Positions 53,596-63,058 of a stretch of DNA of 64,000 bases are shown here, one piece after another. A model generated the notes under the pieces. The model was not told the DNA's origin and made no database searches. It saw only the letters and a program-made list of their open reading frames with translations. Position numbers and translations under genes: made by a program. Within the stretch, counting starts at the first letter, position 1. Every line of letters begins with the position of its first letter. The stretch is from contig NC_049980.1 of NCBI RefSeq assembly GCF_000003815.2, forward strand, positions 24,113,808-24,177,807. The letters are read 5' to 3'. The DNA comes from Branchiostoma floridae (lineage: Eukaryota; Chordata; Leptocardii; Amphioxiformes; Branchiostomatidae).

Positions 53596-54267
53596 GTCCA
53601 TTGAACAAGAATTTGTTGGCTGTATTTAGATAATGTCAAGCTGCAACCAGCTTGCAAGTTGGGTGGACCTTAAAACAAACTTTGCAAACCAAAAGACATC
53701 ATAAAAGCAACAATCTGCTTATACATTGTAAATTCTTTATTAAAGATATATGGATATGCAGAAACTGCAACCCTCCGAGTTAGACATCTTTAATTCCTCT
53801 CCATATCCACTTGTCCAAATCCAACTTTCAAACAATGATATGGAGGTTCATTTGTCAACAACATTAAAGCATTAAGTTATATTCCAGTATCAAGGATTGG
53901 CAGATTCATAAGAGCAAAATGAAAATCAAACCATTCCACAGATACAACCTGGCTAACCCTGCAGTTTGCCAGCTTACTGAAGGAACATCATAGCTCATGT
54001 AGCAATGGGGACCCCTGGCAAGTATAAAACAAACTGCAAGCACTGCCTGAGAAGCAACAAGAGCACCCCCTATCAGCAAACTACATGTAAGCATAACAGC
54101 ATTCAACACTTACAAAGTCTTAGCATACACCTTTTGTACATGGACCTGGTCTTTCCTATTCAGGGTAGTTTTAGGGGAATACATTGTTTGACCTGGCATC
54201 TTTTCTGCACTTAACATAGAGTTGTCCAAGTAAGCATGATTATATAATTTGTTATGTAACCATTTTT

Positions 54268-54699
54268 ATGTCACACCTGGGCCACAAAAACGTTGAATAC
54301 AGGTGTTCTAGACCATGTGATAACTTTCCGTATCACACGGGTTCTAAGTTGTATCACACAGGCTTCCTTCGCGTAAATCGAACTATTTTGAACGAGCCAA
54401 ATACGGAAGGGTTGAAAATTCGAATACCGGATTCGGACGTTAGAATTGCTGTAGTGTTGCTACAATCTTTTGTTCGAGGACACAACATTTTTTCAACTTC
54501 TGGTGCATTTCATATCGAAATATGTGTTTTCTAAGGTGGGTATGACATAATTAAAATACATGTACAACACAATGTATTCCGCATCACCCTCGGTCCCAGC
54601 CCTCCCGCGGGTCGGATCACCCTCCGGCCTTCAGCCGTCGGGCGATCCTTCCCGCGGTCGGGCTTGTACCTCGGGTGATACGGAATACACTGTGTTGTA
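54268..54699. mobile_element. CpG-rich insertion ending in a 137-bp snapback
   Basis: CpG is abundant here, unlike the neighbouring kilobases. GTATCACACGGG-like motifs recur at 54330-54365. The right part (54563-54699) is a large inverted repeat: TACAACACAATGTATTCCGC at the left pairs with CGGAATACACTGTGTTGTA at the right, and the GC-rich interior (CCCGCGGG, GGATCACCC, GGGCGATCC) is partly self-complementary. An ORF at 54268-54534 is not recognisable. A young fold-back element is likely; its left boundary is uncertain. Confidence 0.5.
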
Positions 54700-54910
54700 T
54701 TCTATATATATGTATATGTATATGCATACACAGTGTTGTGTCCATCTAACACTGCAAAAGCCAATCCTGGACCAACTGACAACATCTCCTCATCAAAGAG
54801 CATGGATATCTGATAAAAGAGCAAGCACTGTCTCTAACATATTTCCGATATTTCAGATCCATCTTTCCCACTTACCTAGGGCACATATTGCTCTATCACT
54901 GAATAATATG

Positions 54911-55265
54911 CAGGGCTCGACATACTGGGTGCATGTGCACCTAGGTGCACCCAAAATTGGAGATGTGCACCCAATTATTTTCTGTGGGTGCACAGGGCAC
55001 ACCCAAATATTTTCTTAGGTTCATGTATGTAAAGATACGAAAGTATACAAGTATATATATTCTTGACATCAGAGTGTGAGAAAGATAATAAAAATGTCTG
55101 TCATGGTATTTGTTTAAGAATTTGATAGCTTGTAACTAAGTTTTATCATTAGGTTATTACTTACATGTTGATTTAAGTGGTGCACCCAAAACATTTTTGG
55201 TGCACCCAATTTTTTAAGCTGGGTGCACCAGTGCACCTAATCCCAAAAATGAATTTCGAGCCCTG
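54911..55265. mobile_element. GTGCACCC-rich MITE, copy 2
   Basis: It begins CAGGGCTCGACAT and ends ATTTCGAGCCCTG, and is collinear with copy 1 at 49935-50285 over its whole length. The flanks ATATG and ATATA resemble a 5-bp duplication with one mismatch. Confidence 0.85.
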
Positions 55266-55551
55266 ATATAAATACATTTTATATTGCAGTATTTTATGAG
55301 GGCATACAGCATAGTATACCAGCTCCTTCATAAACTGCTTTGTCATCATAAAGACTTCTTCCTCTGCAGGACCACTTCAAGCTTTGCCTAAGATCTAGTC
55401 ACGGCCTTGAGCAACATAGACAATATTATGTTAGAAGGTTCGTTGTAAATCCTAGAACTGGTTCAAAATGACATTCTATGAGTTGGCCATCCATTTCAGC
55501 TGATATCACCAAAAATAATAGTATTACTTTACCCACAACGTTAGCTCATAA

Positions 55552-55800
55552 TTGTCAGTCTTGTTTCATTGCTTCATCTCAGTCACTGGATATACCTGTC
55601 CTGTACTTGAGTATGCTGTGTGCATCTGGATCCCAAGAATGATGAAATCTCGAGTTGATCTGTTGGAAAGGATTCAAAAGAGAGCCTACCAAATCACCAT
55701 TGGCCATGTTTATCCTGGATATACAGAGGCACTCACACACCTTACATATTACTACTCTAGCTAAAAGGTGTGAGTCAGTGTCTGAAGTTTGCTTGATCTC
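55552..55800 (+). pseudogene. Non-LTR retrotransposon reverse-transcriptase remnant (C-terminal end)
   Basis: The frame contains P-V-L-E-Y-A-V-C-I-W-I-P followed by L-L-E-R-I-Q-K-R-A-Y-Q-I and G-Y-T-E-A-L-T. This is the thumb-region signature (PVLEYAxxVWxP...LExxQKRAxRIxxG...YxEAL) seen at the C-terminus of CR1/Jockey-type LINE reverse transcriptases. A stop follows at 55762. Residues continuing the family pattern (TLAKRCESVSEVCL) appear in another frame, indicating a frameshift. Catalytic motifs upstream are absent, so it is a 5'-truncated dead copy. Its likely 3' UTR follows at 55837. Confidence 0.75.
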
Positions 55801-55836
55801 CTCTGAAGTCTGAATTTGAACAATGGTAAATAAATG

Positions 55837-55935
55837 AACCTTTGGATGACACAAAGGTGAATTTGCTATCGTAAAAACAACCTATTCATTGCCAGGTTGA
55901 AAATATGCATTGTTGGAGATTAATGCACATAAGAT
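55837..55935 (+). mobile_element. LINE 3' tail belonging to the reverse-transcriptase remnant
   Basis: It lies 3' of the reverse-transcriptase remnant and matches 53497-53595 closely. Two copies of the same tail 2.3 kb apart support a LINE family with a conserved 3' end. Confidence 0.6.
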
Positions 55936-57993
55936 GCGATTTATGCTACCAAATCATAGATTTACCCTCTCAAAAATTGACACAAACTCAACGATGTACC
56001 AGTACATAACTGTTTTTTGGAACTACTGGAAGATCAACAAAAAACCAAGTCATCAAAATCATTCATACATTAACAACTTGATTGAAACATGCATGGATCT
56101 ATGATCCATATTCTCTCCAGACACAGATTTCTTGGATTCGGAGATCATCTACTCCAAGATAAGGAAGGTTATGACAAACAGTTCCCTAGCAGTAGTGAGT
56201 CTAACAGGTGTTGAGTTTTTTTGTTCATGGGAAAGTTCAGGGCAATCTTTCCCTACCCTTATTTTGCTGCCATTCTTCGTAGTCATCTGTTGCTATGGCT
56301 ATCACAACCAGCAACACATTAGCTGTATGGAAAAAAGAGCTCAAACTATAATGTAGAAAACTGAATGTTTCTCCATCACATTCAATGGAAAGCTGAAAAT
56401 TGAATGCCATTGAATTTTCAATTTTCAATTGAATGTTATGGTAAAAACATCAGGTTCCTACATTATCGTTGAATCAATTACCGTATAGTTATAAACATTT
56501 TTCTCTGCTGCTGGATAAAACATTCTACAGATTTTTGGAAGGTGCTACAGATTCCTTTCAGTCATACTGACCAAGCCTTAGTATTATAATATACGTAGTA
56601 TAAAGTATAAAGTTCGGAGATGAAAACTAAAAAAGAGTTGCTGTTAAAAGGAAGTTAGCTGTTTTCTGCCTTGAACATATCTTTAAATTGATTAATTGTT
56701 CACCTAACGTCAGTAACTGTTTTGAAGCTAGCCTCATCTTAGGCTTCATGGTTGGGCTTTATTGGCTGTTCTGTTATTCCGATACTGTCCATCTACCAAG
56801 GAATTGGCATTGCTGTCATGTTTGACTGATATGAGATTGAGGTTTGCCAGGCCTTCATCTGGGTGATTAGTTGTGAATCCCCAACTCCAGACAGAAAGGT
56901 CGGCATCATCACACATATCATTATCAGTTCTGAATGTATCCACTTTCTAACAGTCCCCAGCCTTACATTTAACATTAACATTAGTAACCAGGTATAACCA
57001 TACAACAAGAAGTTCTAAACTTCAAACAAAGCCACCATTATGAAAGGCCCAGCTAAGAAATTTTACTTGTTATTGAGGCTACATGAATGCACCAGGAAAA
57101 AATGTAATGTTATCTGCAAAGCATATAATTTATGAAATAAATAAAAACTTAAATAAGCATCTCCAAACATTTTATTCTAACCTAAAACACCTGTAAGTTT
57201 GGCTAGGCTATCAAAAGTAAAAGACTACACCTGTTTCCTGTATAGACAAAGAAAACGCTAGCAGGTCTGGCTTTGCATCTCAATTCCCTATTATCAGCAC
57301 AATAAAACTGTCTTCAACAAGTAGAAGCAAAAGTAAACCTTCTTTCATGAGTAAATATCATCTATCTTTAACTCCTGCAGTAACTAACTTGTATTCTTAT
57401 CATGGTTTGGTAATATATAGAACATTTTTTGGCAAAAGCAACATAATGGGAAGGATTTCTCCTAAATTGCCCATATGGCAAATAGACAAGAGACAATCAA
57501 AATAGGAGCCCAATATCATCTCTGATATGCACAAATAAGCTACCAAATACTTTAATCCTCATACTCTAAAGTCTTTTAATGTTAAAATGAAGTATTTTCT
57601 ATATAAAAGCCAGTTATTACCTGTAGTTTCAGACCTTTCCTACATCTCCGGTGTCGCCGTCATCACTGGTCCCCTGTCTGTCTCCTCCCTTTGTGAGTTT
57701 GTCCCTCCTCATCATGCTACACGTGCATCATCACACAAAGGAATATACGGATGTAATCACTGCTTTTCCTAATGAAACACCGAAAATCCTTAAAATCAGA
57801 AAACTTCCAATACGGGTCGATAAAGAAAAGGAAGGTATAGACATACGGTTGCTGTACTGATTTCGTGGAAAGTTGTTTATAATGACAAAGAACGTTGTTA
57901 TCGTCAGGAAATAGGTCGCGGCCTTGGCACGGAAAACAGTTCAGGCAAACAGATATAGCAACAAAAGCGATCTCCAGACTCAAGCTAACTTAC
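55936..57993. other. Non-coding stretch before the promoter zone
   Basis: A short AT-rich inverted repeat built on ACATTCAAT/ATTGAATGT lies at 56380-56437. A minus-strand segment at 57620-57770 has an acceptor-like TTTCATTAG and a donor-like CAG|GTAATA and could be a 5' UTR exon, but no frame runs through it. Otherwise nothing. Confidence 0.4.
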
Positions 57994-58240
57994 CTTTGTC
58001 GTCCTACTGGATGTAATACTGCAGATTATTAGTAAATGTCGACAACACTTCCACAGAAAACACATCCAGGCCAGGCTCTGATGACTGTTCATTCGACCAC
58101 CGGTATCATGGAGCAAATTCCGAAACAAAGGAATTTCACGAAAACAGTAAGGAAAGGGCTGCTAAAATGAGGCTACCACACATCGCATTAGTGCCAATCT
58201 CTTGACTACATTGGTAACTGCCTGCACATTCTGAAGAAAA
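57994..58240 (-). other. Candidate first (non-coding) exon of a minus-strand gene
   Basis: The minus strand reads GACGACAAAG followed by GTAAGTTAGC, a near-consensus splice donor with the junction after 57994. The sequence upstream of it is CpG-rich and has stops in all frames, as expected for a 5' UTR exon. If real, the gene would run leftward and would be divergent from the ORF at 58288. I found no coding exon to join to it. Confidence 0.35.
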
Positions 58241-58287
58241 GTCCTATACGTCGAAAATCCAAGTCCTGGTGACAATATCAGCGCCAA

Positions 58288-58719
58288 ATGTCGGATAACG
58301 GTCCTCCGCAGACGACAGACCAGCATGTGCAGGAATGTTTCGGACCAAAACCCGGAAGTCGCAAAGTTCGGGAGACGGAATGCAGAAAATATACAGCCTC
58401 AGAGCAGTTTCAGGATATAAGTCGACTCTGTCTGAATGAAAGTGTTGACAAAAATCCTTCCTTCGTCGAAGAAACAATAGCAACATGTCCAGATTTCATC
58501 AAGGTTCGCATACAGAGAAAGTTTGGAGACAAAGACGACTTTCTCCCGCCACTCCCAACAGGCCTTTGTTTCCCGCTGAAGTCATGTGATCAGATCTTTG
58601 AAAGGGGATTGGATACTTCGGAAAAGTTACAAGAAACTGCAATCTTGAAAGTTCAAAATAAAATCATGCCTTACGAAATCATTTCGAAGCCGTTTTCTGC
58701 ACACTTTAGCTATTTATAG
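58288..58719 (+). CDS. Hypothetical protein, 143 codons
   Basis: An uninterrupted ORF in a CpG-rich setting, with a hydrophilic product of mixed composition, no signal peptide and no membrane segment. It contains a Lys/Asp-rich middle (K-F-G-D-K-D-D-F-L-P-P-L-P) and several cysteines. I do not recognise it. The length, CpG-preserved context and position just downstream of a likely bidirectional promoter make it better than chance, but part of the opposite strand is also open (58244-58486). It may be a single-exon gene, a first coding exon, or a remnant of a mobile element. Confidence 0.35.
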   Translation: MSDNGPPQTTDQHVQECFGPKPGSRKVRETECRKYTASEQFQDISRLCLNESVDKNPSFVEETIATCPDFIKVRIQRKFGDKDDFLPPLPTGLCFPLKSCDQIFERGLDTSEKLQETAILKVQNKIMPYEIISKPFSAHFSYL

Positions 58720-58779
58720 ATCACCTTACACGCTCATTTTGACCAAAATCTTACGCCACCAAGACTTCAGTCTTTCAGA

Positions 58780-58971
58780 GTGCAAAGGTCGACAGACGAG
58801 ACTATTAGCCTACAAAGGGAGGACTCATTTTCTCGCCCAGAACATTTAAGAAACAGAATAAATAAAGGATTAAGAGCTACAAACAATGGAATTAAACTTT
58901 GGAATACAGTTTTGCATTATCATCTTGAAGTAAATAAAGTTAATCATTTATCTAAAGCTATCTGCAGCTAA
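58780..58971 (+). pseudogene. Possible LINE C-terminal remnant
   Basis: A short frame contains N-N-G-I-K-L-W-N, which resembles the conserved NGxxLWNxLP motif close to the end of many LINE reverse-transcriptase proteins, followed by a short basic tail. It may continue a mobile-element origin for the preceding ORF. The similarity is short. Confidence 0.25.
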
Positions 58972-58984
58972 TCAATATTTTGAC

Positions 58985-59090
58985 CACCCTAATATTGTTA
59001 GACTCTTCCAACAATCGGCCATTTTGCCACGCCAGCTGACGACGAGAGTGTTGCAGGTTCAGGTTCCGGTTTAGAAACCACTGGAAAAAG
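58985..59090 (+). promoter_or_regulatory. OST4 promoter and 5' UTR exon
   Basis: A YY1-type GCCATTTTG at 59018-59026 sits at the likely transcription start, and CpG density is high around it. The sequence then runs through stops to ACTGGAAAAAG and GTAATA, a good donor at 59091. No other donor or promoter-like island lies between here and the OST4 coding exons. I infer that this exon splices to 59997, to 60210, or to both. Confidence 0.55.
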
Positions 59091-59996
59091 GTAATACAAA
59101 GCGCGCAAGGTAACATTTGCTCCACTGAGAAGTCAAACTTTTTCTCCTTTTAACTCTGAGGCTACTGTTGTGTGTAAAGTGGGCCTGATTGCGAGCTAAT
59201 TTCAACTTTGGCTGGTGCATGGTGACCACTTCCTGCATCTGACACGTTGGCAAAAATTATGTTGTTGTGAAACATGAGGTTTTTTTTATGTAAATAAAGA
59301 CAATGCACGTGTTTAGTAGTTTCTTAGGGTGGCCAGGTAGCGCACAGAAGCTTTAGATCTAAGGATAGATAAAGGAGGTTCCTTGGATAGATGTATCAGA
59401 CGGCATAGATGAATAAAAAATATATTTTCAGGCGCAACTTGATGCCCCTCCCCTTCCACTACAAATTTATTTTTAGTATTTCGCTCAGTAGGTGAAGTTA
59501 TCAACAAATCATTAGCCTTTGCTCAGGGAAACACAATGACTGTGAACAGCACTTAACTTCAACTTAGATATGAACAGAGAAACTGACTAGTTTAACTATT
59601 TATCCTGCTTGTTCTTGTCTCAAGCTTTTCTCGGTACCTGCATGACAAAATTTGGTACTTGGTCTCCAAGCAGATAAGTGGGAGGGTAGCAACTAAACTT
59701 TTGCAGTCAGCCTGTACAACATCTGTAGTAAAGCTCCTCACTGCCACAAATAGAAAATACATCATGTATCCATTCCGGAGCTAAGATCTCTGGATGTCCC
59801 TTGGCCTGAATTTCCCAACTGTCCTGCTAAAATTCTGGATTGATTCTTGCACCAACAAAACAACCCTGGCCAATTTGTCTGCTTGGAGATTTCTTGGTGC
59901 TGTGTATTTCCTCTATTACCTCTGGTGGTGGTGGTAGTGGTTTGCCAATCTGCCCTGTAGTAAGGGTTGTATGTGGCTTGACCTTCACCTCCACAG
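59091..59996 (+). other. Predicted OST4 5' UTR intron
   Basis: A GT-AG interval from GTAATA (59091) to CACCTCCACAG (ending 59996). Skipping to the second acceptor (TTTGCTTTCAG, ending 60209) would instead give a 1119-nt intron. The OST4 frame stays open upstream of the ATG back to 59840, but those residues lie before the acceptor and match nothing in OST4. Confidence 0.55.
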
Positions 59997-60004
59997 GTCC
60001 CACA

Positions 60005-60127
60005 ATGGTGTCAGATGTGCAGCTGGCCATCTTTGCCAACATGCTGGGCGTCACCCTGTTCCTCCTGGTAGTGCTCTATCATTACATCTCCATCAACAAC
60101 CCCAAGGCGAAAGCCAAAGATGACTGA
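60005..60127 (+). CDS. OST4: OST4, oligosaccharyltransferase complex subunit 4 (copy A)
   Basis: A complete 40-residue protein. Residues 2-13 include V-Q-L-A-I-F-A-N-M, followed by a single transmembrane helix (about residues 9-28, ending L-V-V-L-Y-H-Y) and a short polar tail with N-N-P-K. This is the whole architecture of OST4, the mini-protein that lies in the ER membrane and stabilises the catalytic STT3 subunit of the N-glycosylating oligosaccharyltransferase. The chosen ATG lies 8 nt inside an exon whose acceptor ends at 59996, and the length is normal for the family. The tail (I-S-I-N-N-P then Ala/Lys/Asp) departs more from the vertebrate form than copy B does. Its stop is 87 nt before the copy B ATG, with no AATAAA between. 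Confidence 0.93.
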   Translation: MVSDVQLAIFANMLGVTLFLLVVLYHYISINNPKAKAKDD

Positions 60128-60196
60128 AGAATGCATCATAAAGGAGATTCCCTGTACATAACTGTGAGAAGGCAAGCCCCAAAATCTTCTTGTTGA

Positions 60197-60334
<138 letters not shown>

Positions 60335-60374
60335 TGATAAGTCCTTGCTGTAGAGTGTTTTTGTAATTGCAAAG

Positions 60375-60875
60375 GTAAGTGAAACGTAGGGAGTGAGGAA
60401 ATCAAAACTCTGTTGTGATGTTGTACTTGAGGCAAAGTCAACTTTTTTTCCAGAATCACAGTGACATATTCAGATTTGTTCTATTGGCCTTTGAAAAATT
60501 GGAGTCCTGTGTATCCTCTGTATACATTTGTATATCCATGCACACATACACTAGAATGTCTCAATAAAAAGTTACTCAAGCAACTTGATAAGTTTTGTAA
60601 TGGATTGACATTTTAGACAACCTCCACTGAGCTCCATTGGTAACTGAATCTTCTTTGCGTGTTATTTTATAGTAAACTAACCAACATATTGTATAGTGTA
60701 ATGTATATATTTCTTAAAGGGGTGATACAATTAACTGTTGTTGCCCTTTTGCTTTTGAAGAGCTGCAATATGCAGTTATCTATCGTCATTGGTGCACAGA
60801 ATTATTATCATTCATCTACAGTAGAACAAAGGGCTAACTAGATAATGACTCAGATTTGTGCTTTTTCTTGCACAG
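60375..60875 (+). other. Predicted 3' UTR intron of OST4
   Basis: GTAAGTGAAA at 60375 is a near-perfect donor, and TTTTTCTTGCACAG ending at 60875 is a strong acceptor. Retention would instead use the AATAAA at 60563, so two 3' ends are possible. Confidence 0.4.
60563..60568 (+). terminator. Polyadenylation signal for OST4
   Basis: This AATAAA, 229 nt after the copy B stop, is the first in the plus orientation after either OST4 ORF. It is directly followed by the dispersed sequence GTTACTCAAGCAACT shared with the 11.5-kb hairpin. Confidence 0.6.
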
Positions 60876-61340
60876 TAATGATGTACCCTGGCAGCTGACT
60901 GGATGGATGCTGATCCCTGTGCAGACAGATGATTGGCTGGATTTCCAGTACCTCATGGAGCAGTTGACTGATCAACACACAGATTTCTCACAAGACCTGC
61001 AAAGTCCACCAAACCTTACATTTACAGCTTTTGCTCTTTTTCTGATGTCTGCAACAGAGCGTGTCTACTGTCCACACCAAATCTGTTTGATGCTAACTTC
61101 AAAACAATGTAACATACTGATAGCATAAAGGAAACAAAATCTACATCTTTTTAGACAAACGTTTAATAGCTCAGTTTGCCAACAGCTTGTTTCACTTAAC
61201 CTATCAAAGGTTAAGCGTTTAACTTTGTTAAGTTAAACATCCATCCAGTTACTCTATTTGGTAATTTATAGATGGCATTGTCAAAAGAGACAGGTACAAA
61301 AGATCCAATGTGATAAATGCATTCCATCTTTTAATAAATA
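60876..61340 (+). other. Possible OST4 terminal 3' UTR exon and convergent spacer
   Basis: It follows the predicted 3' UTR intron. The sequence contains an open frame (60856-61128) that matches nothing I know, and AATAAA at 61333. It separates OST4 from the convergent gene ending at 61621. Confidence 0.3.
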
Positions 61341-61620
61341 GTCCTTTTGTACAACTTAGCCTCATTGTGGTTTGTGTCAGTAAGTAAATTCTTGTTGACC
61401 ATTTGTGAAAACAGTCTGATGAACTTGTAACCTTATCAAACAATTTCTCATGACTGTGAGTAAAACTGGTATGATGCTCCTACTACAATGTTTACTGCAA
61501 ATTGTCAGGAACAGACAGCTTTAACATGGCAGGATGTATACATAATGACATAGTATAAAAGAATGACATCACACAGCCAATTTAGACTGGAAGATAGTCC
61601 AAACATGGTGTTGAATACAT

Positions 61621-61857
61621 CTAGTTGGTATTCATTGACTTAACTGATTTCTTTGCCTTAGACTTCTTGCTTGGCCTCAGAGCACGTAAGACTCTGTTGG
61701 CACGAATGATGTCATGAACTTTCCCTGCGGCAACAGTGGCCGTCGATCGCTCCTGTTCTTTCTGTTGACGTGCGTGGATCTCGCTCACAATGTCCGGTGT
61801 GCTTGGCATGGCGACTGGCTGTATCTTGCTGTAAGGGATGGATGAGTACACTGCAAC
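61621..61857 (-). CDS. Terminal exon of an unrecognised minus-strand gene
   Basis: The exon starts after TCCTCATCAG (acceptor on the minus strand) and encodes 78 residues to a TAG at 61621-61623. It begins V-A-V-Y-S-S-I-P-Y-S-K-I-Q-P. It continues with a helical, charged E-I-H-A-R-Q-Q-K-E-Q-E-R, then V-H-D-I-I-R-A-N-R-V-L-R-A-L-R. It ends in a very basic K/S-rich tail that could be a nuclear-localisation or tubulin/nucleic-acid-binding segment. It joins the preceding exon in phase 0. I do not recognise the protein. In vertebrates OST4 is tail to tail with AGBL5, the same geometry, but these residues do not convincingly resemble AGBL5. Confidence 0.7.
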   Translation of the reverse strand, partial: VAVYSSIPYSKIQPVAMPSTPDIVSEIHARQQKEQERSTATVAAGKVHDIIRANRVLRALRPSKKSKAKKSVKSMNTN

Positions 61858-62019
61858 CTGATGAGGAGGGAACATAATCAGATCAAACAGACTTGGGTAG
61901 GAAAAAGGCATGTTTTTACAATCCAATGATAACACATGTTCAAAGGTGTATGTTATTGACATCATGGTACTCTTGTAAAAAGGAATGGTTGTTCGGAGTT
62001 TGTTAACAGTTTGCCTTAC

Positions 62020-62124
62020 CTGTGTCTGGAACTGCCGGAGCTTGGGCAGACGGGCAGGTGCGCGATGTCGAGTTTGGGGGCGATATCCGCCCCGCAGGAT
62101 GTTGCTGGACGGCGTTGGCCTCCT
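62020..62124 (-). CDS. Penultimate coding exon of the same minus-strand gene
   Basis: Exactly 105 nt (35 codons) lie between TTCCCCCAG (acceptor) and CAG|GTAAGG (strong donor), with phase 0 at both ends. The translation is Arg/Pro-rich and basic (R-R-P-T-P-S-S-N, then R-H-R-A-P-A-R-L-P-K-L-R), probably disordered. CpG-rich codons contrast with the surrounding introns, which supports coding selection. Confidence 0.72.
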
Positions 62125-62610
62125 CTGGGGGAATTCACGAAGATGAAATTGCTGGTTTCAGACTAATTCCATTAAAATGGAATTGCATTGTATAAAAACA
62201 CAAGTTGGAAGGCTAGTACTTCCATAGGAGTAGTTCTGTCATCTCTTTTAGCTTCTTTCTTGACTGTGATTTCTTTGGTTTTATTTATTCATCTCCAAAC
62301 AGGTGGATGGCCCCTACAACTTTTGAAAGTTGATTTCCAAGGGGACCCACCATACAAATAAACGAGACAAACAACATAACATGTTACATTCAGTCAAAGT
62401 AAAGACGCCAGTGGACAACATACAGTAAATCACATGAAAACCAAGGCGTCCATTTCACCAAGGAGCTTTCATCAGATAAAAACTTGATTTCACAGTAGTA
62501 AACGTTCAAAGGTCAAACCAAAACCGTCAAAAGATAAAGTGTAGGTCAGAGGTCAAGGTTCTACATGTGGCATGTGCCTTGAGGCAGCTTTAAGCTGGAT
62601 TCAATAGTAC

Positions 62611-62703
62611 CTGAAGCAGATGTTCCGAGCTTGTCTTCTGTAAGACTGGGGGTAAATGTGGCTTATCCGTATTCAGGACCTCCTCCACATCTGCAAACCT
62701 GAC
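62611..62703 (-). CDS. Internal coding exon of the same minus-strand gene
   Basis: 93 nt (31 codons) lie between CTGCAG (acceptor) and CTTCAG|GTACTA (donor), phase 0 at both ends. It encodes V-R-F-A-D-V-E-E-V-L-N-T-D-K-P, then a P-P-V-L-Q-K segment. Phase agreement with the two following exons is the main support. The acceptor has a weak pyrimidine tract. Confidence 0.6.
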
Positions 62704-62747
62704 CTGCAGATCAAGTGGTCTCAGGGTGACTATGGTATGACTCATAA

Positions 62748-62813
62748 GTCACATCTACCACTATGGTAAGTCACATGTACCACTATGGTAAGTCACATGT
62801 ACCACTACGTAGC
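62748..62813. repeat. 22-bp tandem repeat, three copies
   Basis: GTCACATGTACCACTATGG plus TAA is repeated three times with minor changes, inside an intron of the minus-strand gene. Confidence 0.85.
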
Positions 62814-63058
62814 TGCATAATCACAGAGCATTGTCGTCAGGACTGCATGCATTGTCATGGAAGGTAACTAATGGCAAAAGTGACTCTGTTGCAGCCTTTT
62901 GTTGTATTGATGGTAACTTGACATTGATTTTTACGTTAGTCAAAAGTAGATGTTCAAGTGTTAGTTTTAAAACAAGTCCATTTTTTTTCTACATTTGAAA
63001 AAAAAATCCCTCCCCAAAGATCCTTCCTGTTCCACCCCTTGTACAGTAATTCCATTTA

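Noticed and set aside
56746-57008. Overlapping minus-strand ORFs of 65-71 codons
   Set aside because: Two frames are open at once, with no splice signals or recognised motif.
59840-60004. N-terminal extension of OST4 copy A
   Set aside because: The frame is open upstream, but it lies before a good splice acceptor, has no OST4 similarity, and the family is always 35-40 residues.
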